Shown: positions 49,624 through 60,300 of the stretch, in pieces | Numbering within the stretch: the stretch's first letter is position 1 | Layout: each line of letters begins with the position of its first letter | From: Varroa destructor | Taxonomy: Eukaryota; Arthropoda; Arachnida; Mesostigmata; Varroidae | Assembly: GCF_002443255.2 (NCBI RefSeq) | Contig: NW_019211457.1 | Span: forward strand, 45,487,775-45,551,774 | DNA length: 64,000 nucleotides | Direction of reading: 5' to 3' | Notes under the pieces: model-generated | What the model saw: the letters and a program-made list of their open reading frames with translations, nothing else | Databases searched by the model: none | What the model was told of the DNA's origin: nothing | Program-made: the position numbers and the translations under genes

Positions 49624-49731
49624 TTCAGTCAGAACATTTTAGTTATATATATTTTCTAGTCAAAAAGAATACATTTTTTCCACTCAAAAAGAACATCTTA
49701 GATACATTGTTCCAGTCAAAAAGAACATCTT
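49624..49731. repeat. Degenerate tandem repeat, four copies
   Basis: Four copies of a core like AGTCAAAAAGAACAT plus T-rich DNA, at about 49624, 49657, 49680 and 49712, spaced 24-32 bp. The last two are the most alike. It lies about 650-750 bp after the coiled-coil stop, so it may be in its 3' UTR. Confidence 0.8.
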
Positions 49732-49739
49732 GGGAAAAA

Positions 49740-52340
49740 AAACTAGTGAAGTATCGTCATTGATTTTTTACAACATTTGCTCAACAAAATTTAACGCTAA
49801 CACGATTTCATAGCTTACTCCTACGGCGTCGCGTAACGGACGGGTCTTTCGTAGCCTTGTTTTCTGTTTTGTCATAAGTACTAGATATAGAGGACCGATA
49901 GTCATTTTTCGTAGAATATAATGGTAGCCTTTATTTGACACTGCATTAAAAACTTCAATGCCCAAACTTCCGTGGTTCAGTGGTGTCTAAATATTTGAAA
50001 CCGCGATGGGCTGTATCAGCCTAGATTGAAATGAATATGCTAACTAAGTTAGACAACTACGATTGCATTTACAAATTTACACAGAGTTATTCACGCGTAG
50101 ATAGCTATAAAAATACATTGTGACAGTATAAGGTCACAAAAAATAGATGTATACAATCTCAGTATTTAGTTGCCACTGCTTTACATAAATAATCGTCGAT
50201 TGCTCCTAGAAAGTGAACCGCTGCAAAGCGCGCCCAGTCAGTGATGAGAAAGTTATGTAAACACTATTTGGATCTGGCCTGTTCTAAATTATTTATCTAT
50301 TTATATATCTAAAATATTATAAAAACTGTAAATTTATTTCATGCAAGAGGTAATCATCGAGACGTACGAGACAAAACAAACATAACATTATTTTTTTTTG
50401 CTGTTTTACTTCAAGAAACTATTTAGCATAAATGTAATTAGACAATAATATATGTACTATATAGTGCATTTTACATACGTAAAAAATGTACTGTATTGTA
50501 TACTTTTGTTACCTCAAATGGTTTGGAAATCCCACGTATAGTTTGGCATCAAAGGTGTCTAATGATATTAAGCAAATAAGACTTGGCAACAAATTAGTCG
50601 ATTTCATGAATCTTGTGTTACTTTCTTTGCCTACATATATGACGATATATGTTTAGCGTGCTGTTTTAGCCTTTTGCTTCCACAAAGGATTTGCCGGAAA
50701 CTTAAACCGACGGTAAGATTAACACTAGTCGGTTGAAAAACAAACAAAAAGCGCAAATCATATTTCGAAAATATACTGGTAATACTTCATAAGTATTAGG
50801 TGATCAGTAGTATTTTTGAAGAAAAATAAAAATAAGTCGCGTGTCTTTTTTTCTTGATCGTTAGTTTGCAGTAAAGGACTAGTCCTTTCGAACTTTAAAA
50901 AATTAGATGAAACTTTTCGTATCCGAATATATTAGTCTCCATATATATTAAGTCTATAAACGGTCTAATTATTGTGCATTTACAACAAATTACCATGTTG
51001 GCACTGACTCTCAACAAGTTTTTTCGGCTGTTATTGCATTAATCCTTGTCATTGTACATAATGTCCCGAGAAGTAATTTTAGTCGAGAACAAAAAATATA
51101 GATATAAATTTTAATGCGCTTTTTTAAGATTAGCGTTGCTTTGTGCAGTATGACATATGGTAGCCGCGAATAGCTCCCATAATAATCTTATAGTAGGTCT
51201 CCGTAATAACAACATTCCCATCTTTCATTGTAGTTGATCAGCACTTGACAATAGAAATTCTACATGTTGATCAAATTGTTGTCAGAGTAAGAGCAAGTTC
51301 ATTGACACACCAATTGCATCCCGTTTCCTTGTCTAAGCTTTCAACCGGCCAACCACTGGCAAACTGCTTTCACAAAATTTTATTTGTGACCGAAATCCTT
51401 TGTCTGTCTTATTTGTCACTCATTAAAATATATTTGTTGGCCCTTGAAGACATATCGTGGTACAACCCTGGCCCATTTAAAACTCGGCAGGTCTGTAGGC
51501 ACAGTTTGATCACAGCTCAGCACAGAATTTACTCAGATACTCCGGGATGGGAGCATACATCATTTGACAAACCGTCATACGCTATCATTATTGTCGCCAA
51601 ACCTGAACGAGATAAGGTTGAATATGAACCTCCACAGCTGTTGGCTCTTTCTATAAAAACGAGGTAAATTTGCCTTAGGTGGCAGGCTGTTGGGAAATTC
51701 TCCGAATTTACTTAAATCATTTCCTGATTTACGCGACGATCGCTACGGGTAGTTGTTGTGTTATCTGTAAGAATTGGCATTTCGTTGGGGAGCGAAAGTA
51801 GTAGGTCAATAATACAATGAGGTTTAAATGGCACTTCGTTTACTTCGCTCGAGATTTGTATTTTTACATTGGTATTTGTATTTGCTTCCATCTATAATTG
51901 TTTCCTCTACAAGAGGTTTATTTATTACCTGGCACGAACCAGTCAGTAGATGGTTTTGAATCTTCTTAACGTTTTGCGTATGCACATTCTTGCGCAAGCT
52001 GGACGAAATGCGGCTTTAATGCGTAAAGTGGGATGGGCTTCCGTAAGCTAAGCGGCACCTGACAGTACAACGCGTAGCTATGATGTGCATGCACGGATAA
52101 AAAACGCACTCAAGACGGCCAGTTATTGATAACCAATTGCTATATCTGTGGTCAATATCCGTCAACGTCAGACCGGCGTTCTCTGGGACACCTAACCACA
52201 TTGGCATACTCCTAGTGAAGGTAACTTATAACCTGTAACAGGATGGAAAAAAAAACGAGTAAATCGTCAGTTATAATTTAACACGCTGGTACCAGACAAC
52301 TAGATAAAATTGACTGAGATAATTAAAACAGGTAGATAAG
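49740..52340. other. AT-rich region between two convergent genes
   Basis: No gene is supported. A 140-codon frame at 51245-51667 (+) has an acceptor-like TTGTAG before it and GTAAAT after it, but no family match, and chance frames of this length are expected in 64 kb. Confidence 0.45.
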
Positions 52341-52360
52341 GCTTATTTAGTTAATTTGAG

Positions 52361-52405
52361 TCCTGGTTATATTCGGAGCGTTTTCCGCTTCGAATATAAC
52401 AAGGA
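52361..52405 (-). other. Strong hairpin just after the CPES-like stop codon
   Basis: The plus-strand arms at 52361-52380 and 52386-52405 (20 nt each) pair around the loop TTTTC. The inner 15 bp (GTTATATTCGGAGCG with CGCTTCGAATATAAC) carry a single mismatch that is a G-T wobble on the plus strand, and there is one further mismatch further out. In the sense of the gene it lies 31 nt after the TAA, within or at the end of the 3' UTR. Confidence 0.85.
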
Positions 52406-52417
52406 GTTAATAAATGT

Positions 52418-52423
52418 TTTTAT
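52418..52423 (-). terminator. Poly(A) signal AATAAA for the CPES-like gene
   Basis: AATAAA on the minus strand, 13 bases after the stop codon and 12 bases before the hairpin. If it is used, cleavage would fall in or just after the hairpin and the 3' UTR would be very short. Confidence 0.4.
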
Positions 52424-52436
52424 TGTAATCGCTTAC

Positions 52437-52685
52437 TTAGAATCGGAAGCGACTTACACTTCGTAAGTGTAACTCAGTGAAACCTATCAACACTGCGAGC
52501 CACGCCATACCAATCCATTGTATCATGAGTACGAAGTCCCACATCCGGTCCGTGGAGATGAACCAGAGAAAAATATGCATTAGGGAGTGGGCGTTCGACA
52601 CTCGCCAAAACCACATGACAATCCACATGAGGGACGAACGCAGAACTTCCTGCTGTTCGTGCGGATTAATACTTGACGATGGTAC
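52437..52685 (-). CDS. CPES-like enzyme, exon 5 (C terminus, membrane helices)
   Basis: A T-rich tract and CCTAG acceptor (minus 52687-52686) start this exon in phase 0, and it ends in TAA (52439-52437). It encodes 82 residues: a polar lead (VPSSSINPHEQQEVLRSS), then two hydrophobic segments around MWIVMWFWRV and LMIQWIGMAWLAVLIGF, fitting the C-terminal membrane helices of this family. Near its end a perfect GTAAGT (minus 52454-52449 region) sits inside an 8-bp palindrome (52454-52472) and could be a donor to an unseen further exon, so an alternative C terminus is possible. Confidence 0.78.
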   Translation of the reverse strand, partial: VPSSSINPHEQQEVLRSSLMWIVMWFWRVSNAHSLMHIFLWFISTDRMWDFVLMIQWIGMAWLAVLIGFTELHLRSVSRFRF

Positions 52686-53183
52686 CTAGGAACGCGTCAA
52701 AAAAACGAGATTGAATCTCATATAGTAAACAAACCCTAGTCACGTTATACCAGAAAAACTTGGAAGGACATTAGTGTCGAGTGCGTCTATGTGCTGGAAT
52801 TGTCCTCAGATCAGTTTGCGCTACATAAACGGCGATCATGATAGTGATTACTTGAAACAAGAAGACTGTAATAGTCTTAGGAAGGTTGCTTACTAAATTA
52901 GGCCGTTTCCTAAAAACTAGCGAAAAACCTTGCACGGTCTTATCGTTCTTGTCTCAGTGAATAGTCTCCGCTAACTCGAACCCTACCCGTTACTTCACAC
53001 ATTCCGACACCTTGCCTTTTATGACGATCACCCTTCGGTTCCAATCATATTGTTATCTGTTATTAGAGAACTTAGAGAAGTGTTCGTCTTAGAAGAAAAC
53101 GTTCAATTTTTCTACGGTTGTACTTAAAACTAAAATGACAGCTTGTCTCTACATTTTCGTTTGTTTTACTCTGAATCTCTCAC

Positions 53184-53392
53184 CTCAAGTATATTGTGAT
53201 ACTCGCTAATGTAATGATCCCAAAAGATGCAACTAACAGCCAATTGCAGACCGAAACAGCCTACGACAATCGCGATACGTCGCGTGGAGAACGGCATATA
53301 ATTGGCTGGTCGACTCTTATCGTGATCGCCACGGCTCATTGGCAAGTAGATTTTGGTCGATGGCAGCTTCCGTTTCAAGTAGAAAAAACAAC
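53184..53392 (-). CDS. CPES-like enzyme, exon 4
   Basis: The exon follows an AATAG acceptor (minus 53394-53393), completes a glycine codon with exon 3 and ends in phase 0 at GAG/GTGAGA (53183). The join reads FLIGCFFYLKRKLPSTKIYL, so a membrane helix begun in exon 3 runs on smoothly, which supports the model. A charged loop (SRGDHDKSRPANY) is followed by another hydrophobic segment (AIVVGCFGLQLAVSCIF). Confidence 0.82.
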
Positions 53393-53494
53393 CTATTCAA
53401 ATATTTTACAAGAAGATATACGTAACAAAGATATGTTAAGGTCAGTGGCAATCAAATAAAACTTCTACTACAATGAGGTACTTGAATTTAATGG

Positions 53495-53522
<28 letters not shown>
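53495..53522. repeat. (TA)n microsatellite
   Basis: About 14 TA units in the intron between exons 3 and 4 of the CPES-like gene. Confidence 0.95.
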
Positions 53523-53527
<5 letters not shown>

Positions 53528-53681
53528 GTTAAAAACTTAAGAAAATGCGTCACAACACGAATCAACCCTCTGAGCTATGCTCTACTGTGACAAACGTATA
53601 TAGAACACCGTTTAATTGGACCACACTAATTTTTTTTCGCGTTAAAAAGGTTACAGCATACTAGGGTGTTCGGCGACTTAC

Positions 53682-53868
53682 CAATGAGGAACACGCTGAA
53701 GCCGCAGGCATCAGCGACACCGTCAACTATATAGCCAGAGGTATCACGCAGCGACACGAATGCTGCAATATGCTGTCTTTCTCTAGCTACGAGGCCGTCC
53801 AGAGCGTCGAACCACGTCCGAAGACAGAACATGAATATGGCCAATCGATGCATGCTCAGAGAATCACA
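53682..53868 (-). CDS. CPES-like enzyme, exon 3 (CDP-alcohol phosphotransferase motif)
   Basis: The exon starts in phase 0 after GTACAG (minus 53870-53869) and ends in phase 1 at ATTG/GTAAGT (53681). It carries the catalytic signature of the CDP-alcohol phosphotransferase family: DALDGLVAR, then 15 residues, then GYIVDGVAD. Numbered on the joined model, the four acidic residues are D143, D146, D171 and D175, which in this family bind two metal ions and the CDP-alcohol. The family's usual spacing between AR and G is eight residues; here it is longer. The arthropod member that best fits is ceramide phosphoethanolamine synthase, which makes ceramide phosphoethanolamine from ceramide and CDP-ethanolamine in the Golgi lumen. 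The superfamily is certain; the substrate is inference. Confidence 0.88.
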
Positions 53869-53899
53869 CTGTACAAAAGCGGTAGATATGAGCGGGAAA

Positions 53900-55400
53900 A
53901 TCATGAAATAAAGGGCTTTAAAGAGACCGTCAAGTTCGCTACTTATAATGTACAGATATGAAACACTTGGTTACAAAACTAGACACGCACACGAAGCGAA
54001 AGATTATCCACGCTTCTGTAGCTTTGGTCTTTTTTTTTTTAGCTCCAAGCCAATTGGGAAATTTGTTGACGGGCTATTCCACCAAATGATCGTTCGTGCG
54101 GTCTAAGTGTGGAGTTCTACTCAAGGGGCATTCACTCCTCGGTGTTGGTAGCCCCACAGGACACAATCGCGTTCGATACGAATAGCAGACCATACGAAGA
54201 TGACTCGACTATCAATATGCTACCATACTATCTACATGATACTATAAAAATAACTGACGCCTCCCTCGTCCCACCCCTATTTATTAGTTGAATGCCGTTT
54301 ATCGGAAACTCAATCTTTCTCAGCTGCGAGTAGAGGGGGCAAATACTCGAGCACTTGTTAGCCTGTCAAGATTAGTCTGAGGCAATATGTAGTTGCACTC
54401 ATCGGTAATTGAGCCGACGCTAACAGTTAAGTTGAAGGTCAGTGTGGTGACTATTTTGCAGTGCATGCTAAAGTGTACTTTTGGAACGGACTACTAACAG
54501 ACTGCGATATCGCGTAGATGCAATCGAACTAATGATACTTCGTCTACAGTTACGGCATAACTTAAATATTGCTTTCTTCAGACAGATCCAATCACAGATA
54601 CATCGCGATTGATTGCTAAGCCGACTCGGCACTGCCTGCGGCTTCGTGGCCAGACTTGTTGTTTTCCCAGCATCTCATAATTGTTTGCGTATTCCCTCGT
54701 GGAAAAGCGCACACGCGTATAGCTTCCTTATAAACTGAACTGAATACTTTCCTGCGTATTGGGAAAGCTTCGCCATTATTTTGTTTCGTGAAAAACGGGT
54801 TTACCTTAAAACGAGCAGATCAACTCTAAAAGTTTCACTTTTGTATTTTACTTACAACTAGTCCCGGCCCGATTATCAGATTTGGCCGGCTTTTGTAGTG
54901 CTCCCAAACATTATCTTACTGAGATACATCCTTGCTCTTCTCCAGCAAGCCAAACTACAAATCGTATCATGTAGTTAATATGGAACGTTAAACGATTACC
55001 GTTATCACCAATGTAGCAGTAGACACATTATATCGATTATCAGAGGCAATCCCTGTTGGGCAATTTGTGTCGCGAAACGATTATCACGTTCATAATTTCA
55101 CTGATAGAGTTTCGCATCGCCCGATTAAACACGTAAAATTCTATCTAGATTTAACGACTCAACGATTCAACTGCATTTGCATAGCATGAGCGTTACAATG
55201 TATCGCACGCCGTCACTGTCGGTACGGACAACCTTATATATTTGGTCATGATTTTGATACTGTCAAGATTAGGACTTCCTCTATGGGAAGTTGATTCGTT
55301 TTTTCTCTTAGTATTAGCGTAGCGTCTCAATGTACTCGATAAAAAAAAAAAAAAAAACGTTTCGGGAAATTTATTCTCTGGATTCTATGTTCAGTTGTCA
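53900..55400. other. Intron 2 of the CPES-like gene
   Basis: There is no gene on the host strand. On the plus strand, TTTCTTCAG near 54583 is followed by 31 open codons and a stop; I do not call it. A 15-base poly-A run lies at about 55340-55355. Confidence 0.5.
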
Positions 55401-55406
55401 ACTAAC

Positions 55407-55579
55407 CATAATAAGTTTGGCAGCAACGCAGGCCGAGAGGAAGCCCATAAACGAGATCATGTTCGGTGTTATGAAGTGGAATACCTTCGCGAAGTCTGTC
55501 ATTCGGTTGAAGATTTGCGCCAACGGAGTATGAATGTAGTTGTTCACCTGATCCAACATCATCATCTTCACAGACAGAC
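55407..55579 (-). CDS. CPES-like enzyme, exon 2
   Basis: The exon starts after TTGTAG (minus 55581-55580) with the last two bases of a split codon and ends in phase 0 at ATG/GTTAGT (55406). It encodes LSVKMMMLDQVNNYIHTPLA, then FITPNMISFMGFLSACVAAK, which is the T-P-N-x-I-S segment and membrane helix that precede the catalytic motif in CDP-alcohol phosphotransferases. The 0-phase join to exon 3 is clean. Confidence 0.82.
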
Positions 55580-56033
55580 CTACAATACATGTAAATATAG
55601 ACGAAATAAATAATAACTGAACTATGGAACTAAACAAAATCGCTCTTCGATTTCCCGTTGGGTACTCTACACGCTCCTTAGATTCATAGTGGGTTCAATG
55701 CGATGTTCTGTTATGTAAATGCTGATAATGATTCTTGATCAAAATGCTCCTTGCGGTGGTACTTTGGGTGTGTACAACGTATATTATAGATAAGTGAAGA
55801 CTGCCAGAAAATGTCAGTATATCGCCCGACCTAACCCGTGTTACTGCATCATTAACTTGCGTTGCTATTCCTTTTTCCATTTAGAAAATCTTCATTGTGG
55901 TGCTAACCTAAAACAATCTGAAATGAAGCAACATTGATGATACTCTGCCCTTGAAAAGGTGCTTGTTACCGTCAAAATTTCCGATAGATAACTAGCTTCG
56001 GAAAGAAATCCTCGATAAAGTTATCTGATTGAC

Positions 56034-56226
56034 CTATGAAAGGCGAGAATAATTTTGGCGGTGCTCCCTTCGAAGTTTGAACCGTTGATGTGTCCGTAAT
56101 CGGGGATGCGGGTGTCGGTGGAGGTAAGCTCTGTATCCTGTAATAGAGCGCCACATCCATCCATAGGAAGTACATAAGCAGCCCAGTCGTCACCATGATT
56201 GTAGTATGGTGCTCTGACATCTTCAT
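56034..56226 (-). CDS. CPES-like enzyme, probable exon 1
   Basis: The ATG at 56226 (A at -3) opens a frame starting MKMSEHHTTIMVTTGLLMYF with a membrane segment at about residues 8-28, then a Pro/Ser/Thr-rich stretch (SLPPPTPASP). Ending at ATAG/GTCAAT (56033) gives phase 1, which exon 2 needs, and the five exons then total 1011 nt (336 residues). That donor is weak, and the frame stays open for another 19 codons, so a missing exon or a different donor is possible. The same frame is also open upstream to 56361 and begins GTG after a stop, so the protein may start further upstream in an unseen exon. Confidence 0.5.
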
Positions 56227-57281
56227 CGTGTCGTACACGATACGCGAGGAGATGCTTTCGAAGAAGTTAATATCGTCTTGACGTAGACGTGGATATGAGT
56301 GCAGCACCTGGTAATCATTAATTGAAGCAATAGCTTCAATCGTTAGAACACTACCTCGCACTGTCTAAGCCATGATCAGTCGTATTTCCTGAAAACCATT
56401 GAAAGAAAAGCAATGAGGATAGTATAATTAAGAATAACAGTAGTCATAATGATGATAATACGACTACATCTACTTAATCCCTAAGCAGGTCGAAAATCGC
56501 TCATCGTACCTAGCCTTGCCACCCCCCATTCCACTGTCTTTATTTTGCTACCGTGGCAGACTCGCACGACGAACTTCACAACCCAATCCAAATCCATTAA
56601 CTGTCGTTTATAGATACAGGTAAGAGGTCTAGAAGCCTTCTTGGCATTCTCTGCCTAGATACTTACTAAAAATGTTATGCCTCAACACACAGTTGTAAGC
56701 TTTGGCACCATTTTAGCCATTTTTCATCGAGTAATTTAATAGCTAGCCCACGCATTGTAGCGTACTAGTATGCTGTCTGTTAACGATAGACGTATTGACC
56801 TTATCTAAACGTTACGTTCGCGTGTACAGGTGTAATAATCGATGTTGTACTTCGAATCTGCCTATTGATATGCTACCAAAGAGCCTCGCGCATGTACAGG
56901 CTGAGCAGAATTGGCTCGGGTAATATCGCATTTTAACTCCCAACCTGTACACTGTTTCTTTGTCGAGTGTTTACTTTAAACTATTATTTTGCTCTGCTGA
57001 TTAATATTAGTCAGTCATTTATAAAGTAGAAGGGTGCTGTAGATTAATATTCAACTACTAACTTAGCGACATAGCGTGGCTGTGCAAATTTGAAAATTTT
57101 CTTCAGAACGTTCAGGCCAACCAAAGAGATCTGGTTCCTATTTATTTCTGCTCTAGATCTTATGATAACATTTGTCTTTATTAGCAAGCTAAGGCTTCTA
57201 TCGGAAAACGCACATCTTCAAAGTACGAGGCTTACTTGGAACGTATCGTCAACGAATAATACGTTACTGCCTTCTCGTTAG

Positions 57282-57362
57282 TCATTTACCCCAGCGAATT
57301 TTGGTCCTCGAACGATGTTTTCCAAAGGCAGTTTCGACAACGGGATCCTTCATTGAGTCCAT
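57282..57362 (-). CDS. Candidate short exon upstream of the CPES-like gene
   Basis: A nine-T tract and CAG acceptor (minus 57365-57363) are followed directly by ATG and 26 codons to TGA (57284-57282): MDSMKDPVVETAFGKHRSR, then TKIRWGK. A GTAAAT donor-like site two codons before the stop would end it in phase 1. It lies about 1.06 kb upstream of the first CPES-like exon on the same strand. It could be its missing 5' coding exon, or the last exon of another minus-strand gene. No family is recognised. Confidence 0.35.
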   Translation of the reverse strand: MDSMKDPVVETAFGKHRSRTKIRWGK

Positions 57363-57369
57363 CTGAAAA

Positions 57370-60300
57370 AAAAATCGGTAAACGAGGCTAAATTGCCAAC
57401 AACGTCATGTAGCCCCTAGGCTTCACTACAGCACATACTATCCTATCGACCCGAAGCTTTCTCTAATTACTGCCACGTATATATCATCGACGTATTCAGA
57501 CAATGACTGTAATATGCATCCAGAAGTGGCAGAATCGCGATATTCGACAAACAACACACACATACGTAATGAATGTCGTTCAGTTTTCGATACAAGATCT
57601 TTCGATCCTCGACTTCACACGAGATCTTGCATCGTTGGGTCCGGGGGTTCGGATAGTTATGAGAAGCAGTTCACTATTGTGCTTGCCAAGGCAACGTGGC
57701 AAAATGACTTGCATCCGCTTTTTTATAGCAGCAGCCAAAGATCTGCAGGAAAGCTGAAGCGTTTTGCATAGAATAAGAGGGTACTTTCACGTCTGTCTAG
57801 AAAATAGGTATCACAAATTATCTAAATGCGTACGTGCGAACCCAGTTGTTGTTCCTGTTGCTTAGTATAGCAAACCCGAAAATGCAATATACGAGAGTCA
57901 ATGAAACTCTTTGCAATGCCCACTTTCGCCTTTATTCTTGCCCACTTTTTTACACTGTTCAGTCATATCACGTAGATAGATGCATCTGACCATACAAGGT
58001 TCAAAAAGGTGCCAGAAGCGTTGGTAAAAAACAAGTCTATATTGGACCCTGTACAGAATACGCTTCATAGACGGGTAGCTGCGTGTTCTTTTAGCGCCAG
58101 TCGCATGTTTGTCTAACAAACAAATCAGGTCAACATGTCAGATTAGACAATGGAGTAAGGGCAGTTGGCTTCGAAAAAGGATGAGCAGTGTTTCAAGATG
58201 AAGTGCAATAACGCGGCTGATTAGGCCAGCAAAAAAAAACGCAATGATCATTCTTCATATAGGTTTAGTGATTGATGATATTAAACAGTTTGAGTGAATT
58301 GAGGAAGTTATGGAGTTGCTAGTAGGCAGCCATGCTTCATGGGATAGAAACGAAATACTTTTTTTCATTTCAGATTAACTCACCACACCACCTACGAATG
58401 TCCTATAACACTCGATTTGTTCTGTGGCTGAGCTGACCTAGGATGCGCAAGTAAATATTAAGATTGGTCCCTATGACTACAAACAAAATATATCTTGAAT
58501 TTCGAGATGATTGTTATTAAAGATGGTCAGTAATCAGGTTATCAGTGTTGGTCATTATTATTAAAATCCTTTCGTATTGGGCGCGGTGGCTGTCTGTTTT
58601 ATTTGATGCTACGCTAATACTCATGTAACTTAAAACTGGTTAAATCGCCCGTAAATGCGACCTTTACCTGGGACAATCCACGTGGTAGCTACATCGGTAG
58701 CAAAGACTTTGCAGTCGCGTTCAGAGACCATCGAAACCATTTAGATATTTTCCTCTTTCGAAAACGACAAAGGCTGTCCTAGGTGTGTGCGTTAAGCACT
58801 GACTGCCAAACTGATGCCCTACAGACAGTGACTTCGTTTTCTATAGTGGTTATTCTATAATGCGGAATAAACGCGGTTATCCGTGCGCTAGTCCTACGGG
58901 TCAAGCAAGCGAGTTATGCCTATTATTCTTTAGCGCTACGCGTTACCTTGTGCAATAGCCCTTTCGCATCCTCGATTTAGGCCTTCAATAGTTACTAGAG
59001 GTAGTAACCTTATAGCGGGTTTGCGTTGGCCTTCCAATTCACCGGGTGCTGGTCCAGAGAGACGGACAGTCACGGAGTTATGGCACCACTCGATCAGCAG
59101 CAGTAACTTAATTTAGCTTTCTTTGCCGTGAGCAACGCCTTTGTGAACAGCGAACGATTTACATAGCTCAATTCAACACAGACACCCAACGCAAACGTAA
59201 TCGGCATCACGGGAACAGAGTCATGTCGCAAGAGGCACGAGGGTCAAGCTAAGGACGTAAGTAAGTTAAGGACGATAGGCATGATAGGTACGCAGGTAAG
59301 GCTCATGTGCCATTGCAACATAATTAAGCCTCATGCTAATGTCATGTATGTGCATAGATATATAGGCGTGTTAATGTTACGAAATAAATGAAGTGATTTC
59401 ATAATCTAAACGACACTGCGACGAATGCATATGATATACACGCTATAAAAAAATGCACTCGGAAAATATTCACTTCACCGAAATATAATGGAAACCAAAT
59501 GTGAACTCGGCAATGGATTGACGATAGTACGGGGTTTTTCGGCTAATGAAACTGATTTACGAATACGGGGAATAATTTATAATAAGCGGTGTTACTGTCT
59601 GTGGCTTGTTCCATTTGCAATTCGAAAGCCTGTGCAGCGTTACTCAGCCGATTGCTAGGTCAGGAGGTTAGAAGGGACGCCTTTGCCTTTAATTCATTAG
59701 ACGTTTCTCAAAGAATGGTAAGCAGTGGTCATTGTATACATAAGTCCTTTTAGATTGATTTTTGGCTCACCACTGCAAAGAAAAGCGATCTTCATAGGGA
59801 AATAACTAGATCGGGTCAAACCCTATCGAGCTAGTCTGGCTTGTCCCGTTGTCACGACTGGTTGCATTTGATACCTAAACTGATCTACATCAGTTCTAGA
59901 TGAACGGAAGAGTATGTAAAACTGAACGTTTCCCGTCGACCTCCGATTATGACTAGTCTGCGGACCGTTCCGATCAAATATTACGATACGGACCATTTAC
60001 TAACGGCACGGTAGTAAAGAGAATCCGCTTTGTTAGGTATTTGTGTATATATAATGCGTACAGAATGTGGCTTCCATACTGACGTTTGCCATTCTCTAAA
60101 ATGGTTTTGCAACACTCAATAAGTTTGGTTAACGACTACTGTTTTAAACAACTAATTTTGTTCTCAGACTTTTAAAATCTACCAAAAAAATGGTTCGAGC
60201 TTTTCCGCTGCTACTAAGGGTCGTAGAAACACAAATACTTTGCTTGTGCTAAAAAATGTACATTTATGTTGCATGAGGTTAAAGAAATTTTGAATTCTAA

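Noticed and set aside
49967..49987. tRNA-Gly-like 5' piece (GTGGTTCAGTGGT)
   Set aside because: The sequence after the A-box does not form anticodon or T arms and lacks a B-box.
51245..51667. 140-codon plus-strand frame with an acceptor-like start and donor-like end
   Set aside because: No family match, only moderate splice sites and no partner exons. Chance frames of this length are expected in 64 kb of two-stranded sequence.
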